From CG1-02-35-72 sp045046885 (GTDB lineage Bacteria > Bacteroidota > Bacteroidia > Flavobacteriales > Flavobacteriaceae), in contig JASFYX010000039.1 of the NCBI GenBank assembly GCA_045046885.1, forward strand, positions 10,708 to 74,707: DNA of 64,000 bases. Direction: 5' to 3'. Numbering within the stretch: position 1 is the first letter of the stretch; each line of letters begins with the position of its first letter. Below the pieces are notes generated by a model. It was given only the letters and a program-made list of their open reading frames with translations, was not told the origin of the DNA and ran no database searches. Shown here piece by piece: positions 35,034 to 42,201 of the stretch. Both the position numbers and the translations under genes were made by a program.

Positions 35034-35942
35034 ATGAAAAAAATATTACTCCTCATGTTTTTGCTGACCTCAATTCTTAATGCACAAATAAGTGTTACCA
35101 GAACTTCTTCCTCAAAAAAAGCTATTAAACAATCTTTTTCAAATGCTTATGACAGCACCTATAATTTTCCTGGTGTCAAAATAAAATTTTTAATAGGTCA
35201 GACCTTATTTGTAAAACCCAAGCCAGAATATTTGCGTAAGAACGGCTTCTTAAATTTTATAAAAAACCCAAAAAGATCTGAATTTGCGCCGCCAAATATT
35301 TATATGCACAGTATGGGCATTTCTTCTGGGTATATCGCTTTAGCCAATAGATTTTTTTTATTTAAAGATATTGTTAGGACAAAATCTAAAAAGCTAGCCT
35401 TAGTTTTAGTAGATAAAAATGAAGCTGATACAATTTATTACATTTATAATAAATATAGACCAAATTCTTTTCCGTTTTTAGTAGCGGGTTATTTTAAAAA
35501 AATAGAAAATAAAAAGTTAGGTAAAAAATTTATTTTAAGGAAGTTATCACAACCCATAATATATCTTACAGATGGCTTTGAGGCCAAACCCGGACAAGAA
35601 AAATTATGGACAATTGATAAAGTAACGCTTGATGATAAAAATTTTGATATATCTTACATCCTTAAAGACGAATTAAATAATAAGTTTTTAGTATCTAAAA
35701 ATAATTTTGAAAAAACGGCTTTATCTGAAGCTAATTACATATTAATAAAAGAAGAATATCCTGAAAAGTATAAAATTATTTTAAACGAAAATGTTATTGT
35801 AGGTATGACAAAGAAGGCTTGTGAATTATCGCTAGGGAAACCTAATAAGATTAATACAAGTGGTAATTTAGAACAATGGCAGTACAAAAATCTTGATCTA
35901 TACTTTAAGAACGGTTTACTATCTTCTTATAAATCGATATAA
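35034..35942 (+). CDS. Secreted hypothetical protein
   Basis: About 302 residues starting at the second in-frame ATG, giving the signal peptide KKILLLMFLLTSILNAQ. The mature part is Lys- and Phe-rich without a fold I recognise. The last 50 residues (VGMTKKACELSLGKPNKINT, then EQWQYKNLDLYFKNGLLSSY) resemble the SmpA/BamE-like pattern (GMTxxxVxxxLGxP...W.Y). A C-terminal BamE-like module is therefore plausible. Strong promoter upstream and strong terminator downstream make it a single-gene unit. Confidence 0.6.
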   Translation: MKKILLLMFLLTSILNAQISVTRTSSSKKAIKQSFSNAYDSTYNFPGVKIKFLIGQTLFVKPKPEYLRKNGFLNFIKNPKRSEFAPPNIYMHSMGISSGYIALANRFFLFKDIVRTKSKKLALVLVDKNEADTIYYIYNKYRPNSFPFLVAGYFKKIENKKLGKKFILRKLSQPIIYLTDGFEAKPGQEKLWTIDKVTLDDKNFDISYILKDELNNKFLVSKNNFEKTALSEANYILIKEEYPEKYKIILNENVIVGMTKKACELSLGKPNKINTSGNLEQWQYKNLDLYFKNGLLSSYKSI

Positions 35943-35963
35943 GTGAGCAACGTTAATAATTTA

Positions 35964-35998
35964 AAAGCCTCAAAAGAATTTCTTTTGAGGCTTTTTTA
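35964..35998 (+). terminator. Strong rho-independent terminator
   Basis: A near-perfect stem AAAAGCCTCAAAAGAA / TTCTTTTGAGGCTTTT with a minimal loop ends in a T-run, 21 bases after the stop at 35942 and just before tRNA-Arg, which reads from the other strand. Confidence 0.85.
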
Positions 35999-36000
35999 AG

Positions 36001-36074
<74 letters not shown>

Positions 36075-36087
36075 GGATAGTGGGGTG

Positions 36088-36105
36088 GTCACGCTTTGGC
36101 GTGAC
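36088..36105. repeat. Hairpin repeat between tRNA-Arg and tRNA-Pro
   Basis: GTCACGCTTTGGCGTGAC is a GC-rich hairpin preceded by GGTG. A near copy with the same flank is at 36457-36474, beyond the GIY-YIG gene, so the two bracket tRNA-Pro plus the GIY-YIG gene. Confidence 0.65.
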
Positions 36106-36119
36106 GGCCTCACTTGTTG

Positions 36120-36194
36120 TCGGGGTGGCAGGATTCGAACCTGCGGCCTCCACGTCCCAAACGTGGCGCGATAACCGGGCTACGCTACACCCCG
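36120..36194 (-). tRNA. tRNA-Pro (anticodon TGG)
   Basis: On the minus strand: acceptor CGGGGTG / CACCCCG with discriminator A, D-arm GCGTAGCCCGGTTATCGCGC, anticodon arm CCACG-TTTGGGA-CGTGG (TGG, Pro), and T-arm GCAGGTTCGAATCCTGC. The 3' end of the neighbouring GIY-YIG reading frame runs into its 5' end. Confidence 0.95.
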
Positions 36195-36439
36195 AGTTGG
36201 TTATCTTTGAGAAATCTCTCAATTCCTCTCTTTTTAATCTTATGTTCCAACTTCATAGCCTCAGATCGACTTTCTATTTCAAATCTTCTGACTAATTCCC
36301 AAGGCTTGCCACCTTTTGTTGAAAGAACTAATCCTTTATTATGTCTTTGTAGTCGTTTCTCAAAATTTTGAGTTTGTCCTACATAATATCTTAATTTTGT
36401 TTGACTAAATAATATGTAAACATAATATTTCATCATCAA
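36185..36439 (-). CDS. Small GIY-YIG nuclease-domain protein
   Basis: An 84-residue single-domain protein: the GIY-YIG hallmark YYVYILFSQTKLRYYVGQT (YVYIL and YYVGQT), the catalytic-type arginine in FEKRLQRHNKG, and the glutamate-bearing helix SRSEAMKLEHKIKKRG. It is of the short UPF0213/YhbQ-like type common in Bacteroidota. Its stop codon (36185-36187) lies inside the tRNA-Pro gene. A 12-base fragment of the tRNA-Pro 5' end recurs on the other side at 36476-36487, so it looks inserted next to, and partly overlapping, the tRNA. Role unknown. Confidence 0.85.
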   Translation of the reverse strand: MMMKYYVYILFSQTKLRYYVGQTQNFEKRLQRHNKGLVLSTKGGKPWELVRRFEIESRSEAMKLEHKIKKRGIERFLKDNQLGV

Positions 36440-36456
36440 TTCATTTTATCTGGGTG

Positions 36457-36487
36457 GTCACGCCAAGGCGTGACTGCTACACCCCGA
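36457..36487. repeat. Hairpin repeat plus tRNA-Pro 5'-end fragment
   Basis: GTCACGCCAAGGCGTGAC (36457-36474), a perfect hairpin related to 36088-36105, is followed by GCTACACCCCGA (36476-36487). The latter is identical to the 5' end of tRNA-Pro at 36184-36195. It looks like a target-site or recombination scar of the GIY-YIG insertion. Confidence 0.65.
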
Positions 36488-36503
36488 AATGATTATCATT
36501 TTG

Positions 36504-36587
36504 CGGAGAGACAGGGATTCGAACCCTGGCGACAGTTACCCGTCGACAGATTAGCAATCTGCTCCATTACCACTCTGGCACCTCTCC
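36504..36587 (-). tRNA. tRNA-Ser (anticodon GCT)
   Basis: On the minus strand: acceptor GGAGAGG / TCTCTCC with discriminator G, anticodon arm GCAGA-TTGCTAA-TCTGT (GCT, Ser), a long variable arm typical of serine tRNAs, and T-arm CAGGGTTCGAATCCCTG. Length 84 bases without CCA. Confidence 0.95.
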
Positions 36588-36671
36588 TATTTATTCTATT
36601 TTAAAGAACTTGATTTTTGCGAGTGCAAATGTATTATTTGCAAGTCAATTTAGCAACCTTTTTATGATTTA

Positions 36672-38726
36672 TTATTCGGGATATGAAATCCGTAAATGGT
36701 AAATATTTTTTAACTTCTTTTTTATGACTTTTTTAATAGATTCTATTTCTTTAAAAGTAATATTAGCATTCATAAACTGTCCCTGTGCCATTTGACCATT
36801 TATAATCTTCTCTACCAAACTATCTATAGATTGTCCGGTTGGCTCTTTTAGACTTTTTGAAGCGGCTTCGCAAGCGTCACACATCATCAAAATAGCCGTT
36901 TCTTTAGAAAAAGGAATTGGCCCTGGATAACGAAAATCTTCTATGTTTAGTTCTCCTGTATTTTTTTCTTCTTCAAGTTTGTAAAAATAGTAGGTAATAG
37001 AAGTGCCATGATGTGTCCTAATAAAATCAATAATCCTGTCTGGTAAATTGTTTTTCTTGGCTAATTCTATACCTTTTATAACGTGGTCTATAATAATTTT
37101 AGCACTGTCTTTTGGCGATAAATCGAAATGTGGATTTACACTAGTCGTTTGATTTTCTGTAAAATACATTGGATTAAACATTTTACCGATATCGTGATAT
37201 AAAGCGCCAGTACGCACAAGCATTGTATTGGCTTTAATCTCATTTGCAGAAGCTTCGGCTAAATTGGCAACTTGCATAGAATGCTGAAAAGTGCCTGGTG
37301 CTTTTTCGGCCAACGCTCTTAACAATTTAGAATTTGTATCGGCCAATTCGCGTAAAGTTTCATCAGAAACCAAACCAAAAACTTTTTCATAGAAAAATAT
37401 CAGTGGCAACACAAATAAAGTTAGAATACCATTAGCTGCAAATAATTCAAATTTCAACAATTCTAAATTACCTGCATTACCTTCTTTTATTACAGAGAAA
37501 GCAAAATATGCTACAAAATAAACAACTGTAATTTGACTGACGCTTATAAATAAATTTGCTCTTTTATAAAGTTCTGATACTGTTAATATTGTCACTATCC
37601 CCGCAATTATTTGGAGAAATAAAAATTCAAAGCTATTGGGCACAATAAATCCCAATAAAAGGATGGTTAAAACGTGTGCAAACAAACCCAAACGCGCATC
37701 GAAAAAAGCCTTTAAAACCAATGGTAAAATTACCAAGGGCACAATGTAAACATAGTTAGACTGGAACTTTATAACTAAAGTTGTAAGCAAAACCATCAGC
37801 AATACATTAAAATATATAAAGCTGACTTTTACATTGTTCTCATAAATAACAGGACGGTATTTTTTTATAAAAAGCAACAACATAAGCATTGCTAAGGCCA
37901 CTAAAATTGTGTAACCGAAAACTATCCAATTGTAATTAGACTGACTCCATAATTGCGATTCATATTCCTTTTTTAAAGAATTCAAAATTTCGAGACTTCT
38001 ACCTTCTACTACATCGCCCTTGGAAATAATGCGTTCCTTTTCGGCTACAAATCCTTTTGTGTAGGATATATTCTTATAAGCTTCATTTAAAGCTTTGTCT
38101 GTTAATTCTTTATCGTAAAAAATATTTGGTTTAAGGATATCAAAAAACAAGGAGCTCAACTGAATTTCAAAAATATTAAAAGAACTTTTAGAGATATAAG
38201 ATTTTAAAACATTTTGAATTTTTTGATTGGTAATAAAATTACTATAAAAAGCTTCTTTAGCTGTATTATTTGTAATAATAGTTACCTGTTTATCAGGAGA
38301 AAAGGTAGTAGTAGTGTTTGACAAATAACCTTTTTCATAAATATTTTTTAAGATATATTTTCCGAAGATCTTAATAGAATCTTTGTTAGTATTTTCAAAA
38401 ATAGAATCGGTTAAAAGAATGTTTATTTTAGAATCGTAATCATCATTTACATTACTAATAACTTGAGCATTGCTTCTAAAAAAAGGTTTAAAATTATTTT
38501 TTAAGGCTTCCTTTTCATTTTTAATAGCATCATCAGATTTTCTAATGGCAAAATTAAATGGGGCGTAGTAGTTCTCGTATTGCCAGGGTTTCCCTTTCCT
38601 AAACTCGTACTTAAATTGTCCGCCCTTTGGAAGCAAGTAAATTATAGCAACAGTTGTTAAAATTAAGAGGCTTACTTTGTAAACCAAAGAATGGTTTTGA
38701 TAAATTTTATTGATAATATTTTTCAC
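36672..38726 (-). CDS. PgpH-like 7TM-HD phosphohydrolase (predicted c-di-AMP phosphodiesterase)
   Basis: A 684-residue membrane enzyme. One N-terminal membrane segment (about 17-33) is followed by an external 7TMR-HDED domain to about 265, a cluster of some seven membrane helices to about 460, then the cytoplasmic HD domain: HSMQVANLAEASANEI, LYHDIGKMFNPMYF with the HD pair, and FIRTHHGTSITYYFY. PgpH of Listeria degrades c-di-AMP; by homology that is the expected role. It starts at GTG (38724-38726), 22 bases downstream of a TATTTTTG box. Divergent from the thiolase gene. Confidence 0.9.
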   Translation of the reverse strand: MKNIINKIYQNHSLVYKVSLLILTTVAIIYLLPKGGQFKYEFRKGKPWQYENYYAPFNFAIRKSDDAIKNEKEALKNNFKPFFRSNAQVISNVNDDYDSKINILLTDSIFENTNKDSIKIFGKYILKNIYEKGYLSNTTTTFSPDKQVTIITNNTAKEAFYSNFITNQKIQNVLKSYISKSSFNIFEIQLSSLFFDILKPNIFYDKELTDKALNEAYKNISYTKGFVAEKERIISKGDVVEGRSLEILNSLKKEYESQLWSQSNYNWIVFGYTILVALAMLMLLLFIKKYRPVIYENNVKVSFIYFNVLLMVLLTTLVIKFQSNYVYIVPLVILPLVLKAFFDARLGLFAHVLTILLLGFIVPNSFEFLFLQIIAGIVTILTVSELYKRANLFISVSQITVVYFVAYFAFSVIKEGNAGNLELLKFELFAANGILTLFVLPLIFFYEKVFGLVSDETLRELADTNSKLLRALAEKAPGTFQHSMQVANLAEASANEIKANTMLVRTGALYHDIGKMFNPMYFTENQTTSVNPHFDLSPKDSAKIIIDHVIKGIELAKKNNLPDRIIDFIRTHHGTSITYYFYKLEEEKNTGELNIEDFRYPGPIPFSKETAILMMCDACEAASKSLKEPTGQSIDSLVEKIINGQMAQGQFMNANITFKEIESIKKVIKKKLKNIYHLRISYPE

Positions 38727-38748
38727 GCTCTTAGATTACAATGAAAAT

Positions 38749-38756
38749 CAAAAATA
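38749..38756 (-). promoter_or_regulatory. -7 box of the PgpH-like gene
   Basis: On the minus strand TATTTTTG matches TAnnTTTG and lies 22 bases before the GTG start at 38726, supporting the non-ATG start. Confidence 0.45.
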
Positions 38757-38898
38757 CAATTTTTCAATTTATATATTTAAGCAAAGTAGAAGAATTTAGT
38801 TTTATAGTGTTTTTATCTTGTTTTTTAAAAATTTCTACTTAAAAATTTGCGTTAATTTATGTACTTTCGCAGAAGCAATTTTTGATTTAAAAATTAAA

Positions 38899-40083
38899 AT
38901 GATGAGTAAAAAAGTAGTAATAGTAGCCGCTGTAAGAACCCCAATGGGAAGCTTTTTAGGAAGCTTATCTAGCGTTCCCGCAACAAAATTAGGCGCTGTA
39001 GCCATAAAAGGCGCTCTGAATAAAATAAACCTTGACCCTACTCTAGTTGACGAAGTTTTTATGGGTCATGTAGTACAAGCTAATGCCGGTCAAGCACCTG
39101 CAAAACAAGCCGCTATATTTGCGGGTATTCCAGATACTGTTCCTTGTACAACAGTAAATAAAGTATGTGCATCTGGTATGAAAGCCCTTATGTTTGCATC
39201 ACAATCTATTGCTTTGGGCGATGCCGATATTGTTGTTGCTGGTGGTATGGAGAATATGAGTCAGATTCCACATTATGTCAATGCTAGGACTGGCAAAAAA
39301 TTAGGAGATATCAAATTAGTCGATGGTATGTTAAAAGATGGTTTGGTAAATGTTTATGATGCCAAGCATATGGGGACTTGTGGCGATTTATGTGCTACTA
39401 CTCATAGCTTTACAAGAGAAGATCAAGATAATTTTGCTATAAATTCCTACAAATTAGCTGCAAAAGCTTGGGCTGATGGTAAATTTGATAACGAAATTGT
39501 ACCCGTTGAAGTCCCTCAGCGTAAAGGAGACCCAAAAATTGTTTCTGTTGATGAAGAATTTACCAACGTCAATTTTGATAAAATTAAGTCATTAAGACCT
39601 GCTTTTTCTAAAGAAGGAACTGTAACCGCTGCAAATGCTTCTACTTTAAACGACGGTGCTTCTGCACTAATTTTAATGAGTGACAAAAAAGCACAAGAAT
39701 TAGGCTTAAAACCACTGGCTAGTATTGTCAGTTATGCCGATGCTTCGCAAGCGCCCGAATGGTTTACAACTACGCCTGCAAAAGCAGTTCCTAAAGCACT
39801 AAAAAAGGCCAATTTAACTATTAACGACATTGATTATTTTGAATTTAACGAAGCTTTTGCTGTTGTAGGTTTGGCCAATACTAAAATCCTTAACATTAAT
39901 CCTGAAAAGGTAAATGTAAACGGTGGCGCTGTAGCGTTAGGACATCCTTTAGGTTGTTCTGGCTCTAGAATTGTTGTCACATTAATAAACGTTTTAAAAC
40001 AAAATAAAGCCAAATATGGTGTTGCTGCTATTTGTAATGGCGGTGGTGGCGCTAGTGCGATGCTCATAGAAAATTATAAATAA
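38899..40083 (+). CDS. Acetyl-CoA C-acetyltransferase (thiolase)
   Basis: About 394 residues, the normal length for a biosynthetic-type thiolase. The nucleophilic cysteine is in NKVCASGMKALMFA near residue 88. The catalytic histidine lies in FNEAFAV, and the second cysteine in VNVNGGAVALGHPLGCSGSR; the end reads CNGGGGASAML. It condenses or cleaves acetoacetyl-CoA in fatty-acid, ketone or isoprenoid metabolism. I start at the ATG giving MMSKKVVIVAAVRTP; the frame is open upstream but that part is unlike any thiolase. It is followed at three bases by the NlpC/P60 gene. Confidence 0.92.
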   Translation: MMSKKVVIVAAVRTPMGSFLGSLSSVPATKLGAVAIKGALNKINLDPTLVDEVFMGHVVQANAGQAPAKQAAIFAGIPDTVPCTTVNKVCASGMKALMFASQSIALGDADIVVAGGMENMSQIPHYVNARTGKKLGDIKLVDGMLKDGLVNVYDAKHMGTCGDLCATTHSFTREDQDNFAINSYKLAAKAWADGKFDNEIVPVEVPQRKGDPKIVSVDEEFTNVNFDKIKSLRPAFSKEGTVTAANASTLNDGASALILMSDKKAQELGLKPLASIVSYADASQAPEWFTTTPAKAVPKALKKANLTINDIDYFEFNEAFAVVGLANTKILNINPEKVNVNGGAVALGHPLGCSGSRIVVTLINVLKQNKAKYGVAAICNGGGGASAMLIENYK

Positions 40084-40086
40084 TAG

Positions 40087-40866
40087 ATGCCCTACGGAAT
40101 TTGTAACTTAAATAGTATTCCTTTAAGAGCTACGCCAAATGATACATCAGAAATGGTATCTCAAGTATTATTTGGTGAGAGTTTTGAAATTATTGACAAA
40201 AAAGATACTTGGTTACAAGTAATCTTATCCTTTGATGGTTATCAAGGTTGGATTGACGGCAAACAGCAAGTCAACGTTTCTAAAGAAACCTTTGAGACTT
40301 TACAAAAAGAACCACAAGCTTTAGTAGCTGATATGGTCAATTTTGTGAGTTATAATAATACAGAATTGGTGGCTTTATCTTTAGGAGCTACCCTACCCTT
40401 TTTTAAAAATAAAAGCTTTAATATTAATAAAATAGCTTACAGTTTTGATGGTGGTATTTTTATAGAAAAAATGCTAAAAGAGTCGTTAATTGAGAATGCC
40501 TATTTCTATTTAAACAGTCCTTATTTATGGGGTGGCAAAACACCCTTTGGTATAGATTGCTCTGGATTTACACAAATGGTCTATAAACTAAGTGGACATA
40601 CTTTGTTAAGAGATGCTTCTCAGCAAGCCACACAAGGCGAAACGCTGAGTTTTATAGAAGAGTCAGACCCTGGAGATTTGGCTTTTTTTGATAATGAAGA
40701 GGGTAATATAATTCACGTAGGTATTATTTTAGCCAATCATCATATAATACATGCGCATGGTAAAGTACGCATAGACAAACTTGACCAAAGTGGCATTTAC
40801 AATGTTGACACCAAACGTCATACACACAAACTAAGAATTATTAAAAAAATAATAAAAAAGCCTTAA
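40087..40866 (+). CDS. NlpC/P60 (C40) cell-wall peptidase with SH3-like domains
   Basis: A 259-residue protein. The first ~130 residues hold SH3-like modules (ATPNDTSEMVSQVLFGESFE, WLQVILSFDGYQGWIDG). The C-terminal catalytic domain contains the Cys site TPFGIDCSGFTQMVYKLSG and the His site IIHVGIILANHHIIHAHGK. C40 enzymes cut peptide cross-links in peptidoglycan. There is no obvious signal peptide, as in similar flavobacterial DipZ/YkfC-like proteins, so it may process recycled wall peptides in the cytoplasm. Likely co-transcribed with the thiolase. Confidence 0.9.
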   Translation: MPYGICNLNSIPLRATPNDTSEMVSQVLFGESFEIIDKKDTWLQVILSFDGYQGWIDGKQQVNVSKETFETLQKEPQALVADMVNFVSYNNTELVALSLGATLPFFKNKSFNINKIAYSFDGGIFIEKMLKESLIENAYFYLNSPYLWGGKTPFGIDCSGFTQMVYKLSGHTLLRDASQQATQGETLSFIEESDPGDLAFFDNEEGNIIHVGIILANHHIIHAHGKVRIDKLDQSGIYNVDTKRHTHKLRIIKKIIKKP

Positions 40867-40888
40867 TCTTAATTGATTAAGGCTTTTA
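40856..40888. terminator. Bidirectional terminator between convergent genes
   Basis: AAAAGCCTTAATC / GATTAAGGCTTTT forms a 13-bp stem with a 6-base loop. It overlaps the end of the NlpC/P60 gene and serves the convergent TPR gene too. Confidence 0.85.
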
Positions 40889-40907
40889 ACTTTGTATTAG
40901 GGTGAAT

Positions 40908-42185
40908 TTATTTACTTTTCAAAATATCATATTCGGCTTTTAATGCTTTATATTTTGTTTCCATATCTAAGTTTTCGTAAATACCCATTAAAGTTTGTAC
41001 TACAGAAATATCGTCTTTTTTGATGTAATAAGCTTTTTCATAAAAGGGTAAAACCTTTTTATATAAATCAGATAGTTTTGCTTTAAGAACGTCATACTTA
41101 TCGAAATCACTTAAATTTTTGTTCATATCATCAATTATACGGTTTTCTGCTTTGCGATACACATTAGCCATATTAACATAAGCATCAAAATAATTTGGGT
41201 CTAATTCAATAGCTTTTTTATAATATTTAATAGCATCGGCATCCTTATTTTGTTCATTGCTAATTACACCTAAATTGAAGTACAACATAGGTTCATTAGG
41301 GTTTTTATCAACTGCTTCTTTCATCAATTGACCAAATTTTTCTCTATTACCTAATTTAATTTGAAGGTCTGCCTCAGCTAATAACAAATTATAATCGTTT
41401 GGATAAGCTGCCCTTGCTTTTGTAAGAGCATCTAATCCTTTTTTGTTTTCACCCAACTTACCATACATAAAAGCAATATTTTTGATGATAGAAATAGCTC
41501 TTGATTTAGAAACATCATCTTTAGATTCAGAGTATTTTCCTGTCTTCATCATTATATCGCGTTGTGATTTAGAACTGAATGTTTCAAATTTCCCTGTCTC
41601 AGTATTTTTAGCTTTATACACTGTTGATACACCTTTATAACCCAACTCATTTAATTGAATATAATAGCCTAAAGCCTCTTTGTATAATTTACCCAAGTGA
41701 GCCGCATTTGCTGCATTGTCTAACATAAAGGTATCTTTAGGGCTTAATTTATAAACTTTTGCAAAATTTTGAGCCGATTTTAAATATTCCTTAGCTTGGT
41801 ATTGCTTAACAGCAGCAGCTCTTATATCGGCAATAAGCGTATTAAAAATAGGTGCCGCATCATTTGAATAAGTTTTTTTACCAATTTTCTTTTCAAAATC
41901 AATTAAATTATTCAAGGCGTCGGCCGCAACATCATACGCATTGGCGTCTAATGCAGGTTGTTCTTTTCCAATTTTTGCATAAGTTTTCCCTTTTAAAAAA
42001 TAGTACTTGGCTTTTAACTTATTATCTGCACCAGCTATAAGGTTATCGCATTTAGCAAGAGAGGATTTTGCTAGTGCTAAATCGTTTTTTTTCAAAGCCT
42101 TATCTGCTGCTTTAAGTTCATTTTTCTGAGCAACCATTCCTACAGTCACTAGAAACATCAATAATATTAAAATTTGTTTTTTCAT
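40908..42185 (-). CDS. Secreted tetratricopeptide-repeat protein
   Basis: About 425 residues starting at the ATG giving KKQILILLMFLVTVGMVAQ, a clear signal peptide. The frame is open further upstream into gyrA but without a signal-like start. Several TPR units are visible, best near residues 300-360: PMLYFNLGVISNEQNKDADA followed by IKYYKKAIELDPNYFDAYV. TPRs mediate protein-protein contacts; this type is found in the flavobacterial periplasm. It lies 16 bases downstream of gyrA on the same strand and is probably co-transcribed. Confidence 0.85.
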   Translation of the reverse strand: MKKQILILLMFLVTVGMVAQKNELKAADKALKKNDLALAKSSLAKCDNLIAGADNKLKAKYYFLKGKTYAKIGKEQPALDANAYDVAADALNNLIDFEKKIGKKTYSNDAAPIFNTLIADIRAAAVKQYQAKEYLKSAQNFAKVYKLSPKDTFMLDNAANAAHLGKLYKEALGYYIQLNELGYKGVSTVYKAKNTETGKFETFSSKSQRDIMMKTGKYSESKDDVSKSRAISIIKNIAFMYGKLGENKKGLDALTKARAAYPNDYNLLLAEADLQIKLGNREKFGQLMKEAVDKNPNEPMLYFNLGVISNEQNKDADAIKYYKKAIELDPNYFDAYVNMANVYRKAENRIIDDMNKNLSDFDKYDVLKAKLSDLYKKVLPFYEKAYYIKKDDISVVQTLMGIYENLDMETKYKALKAEYDILKSK

Positions 42186-42201
42186 GATTTTTAAATTTGT
42201 T

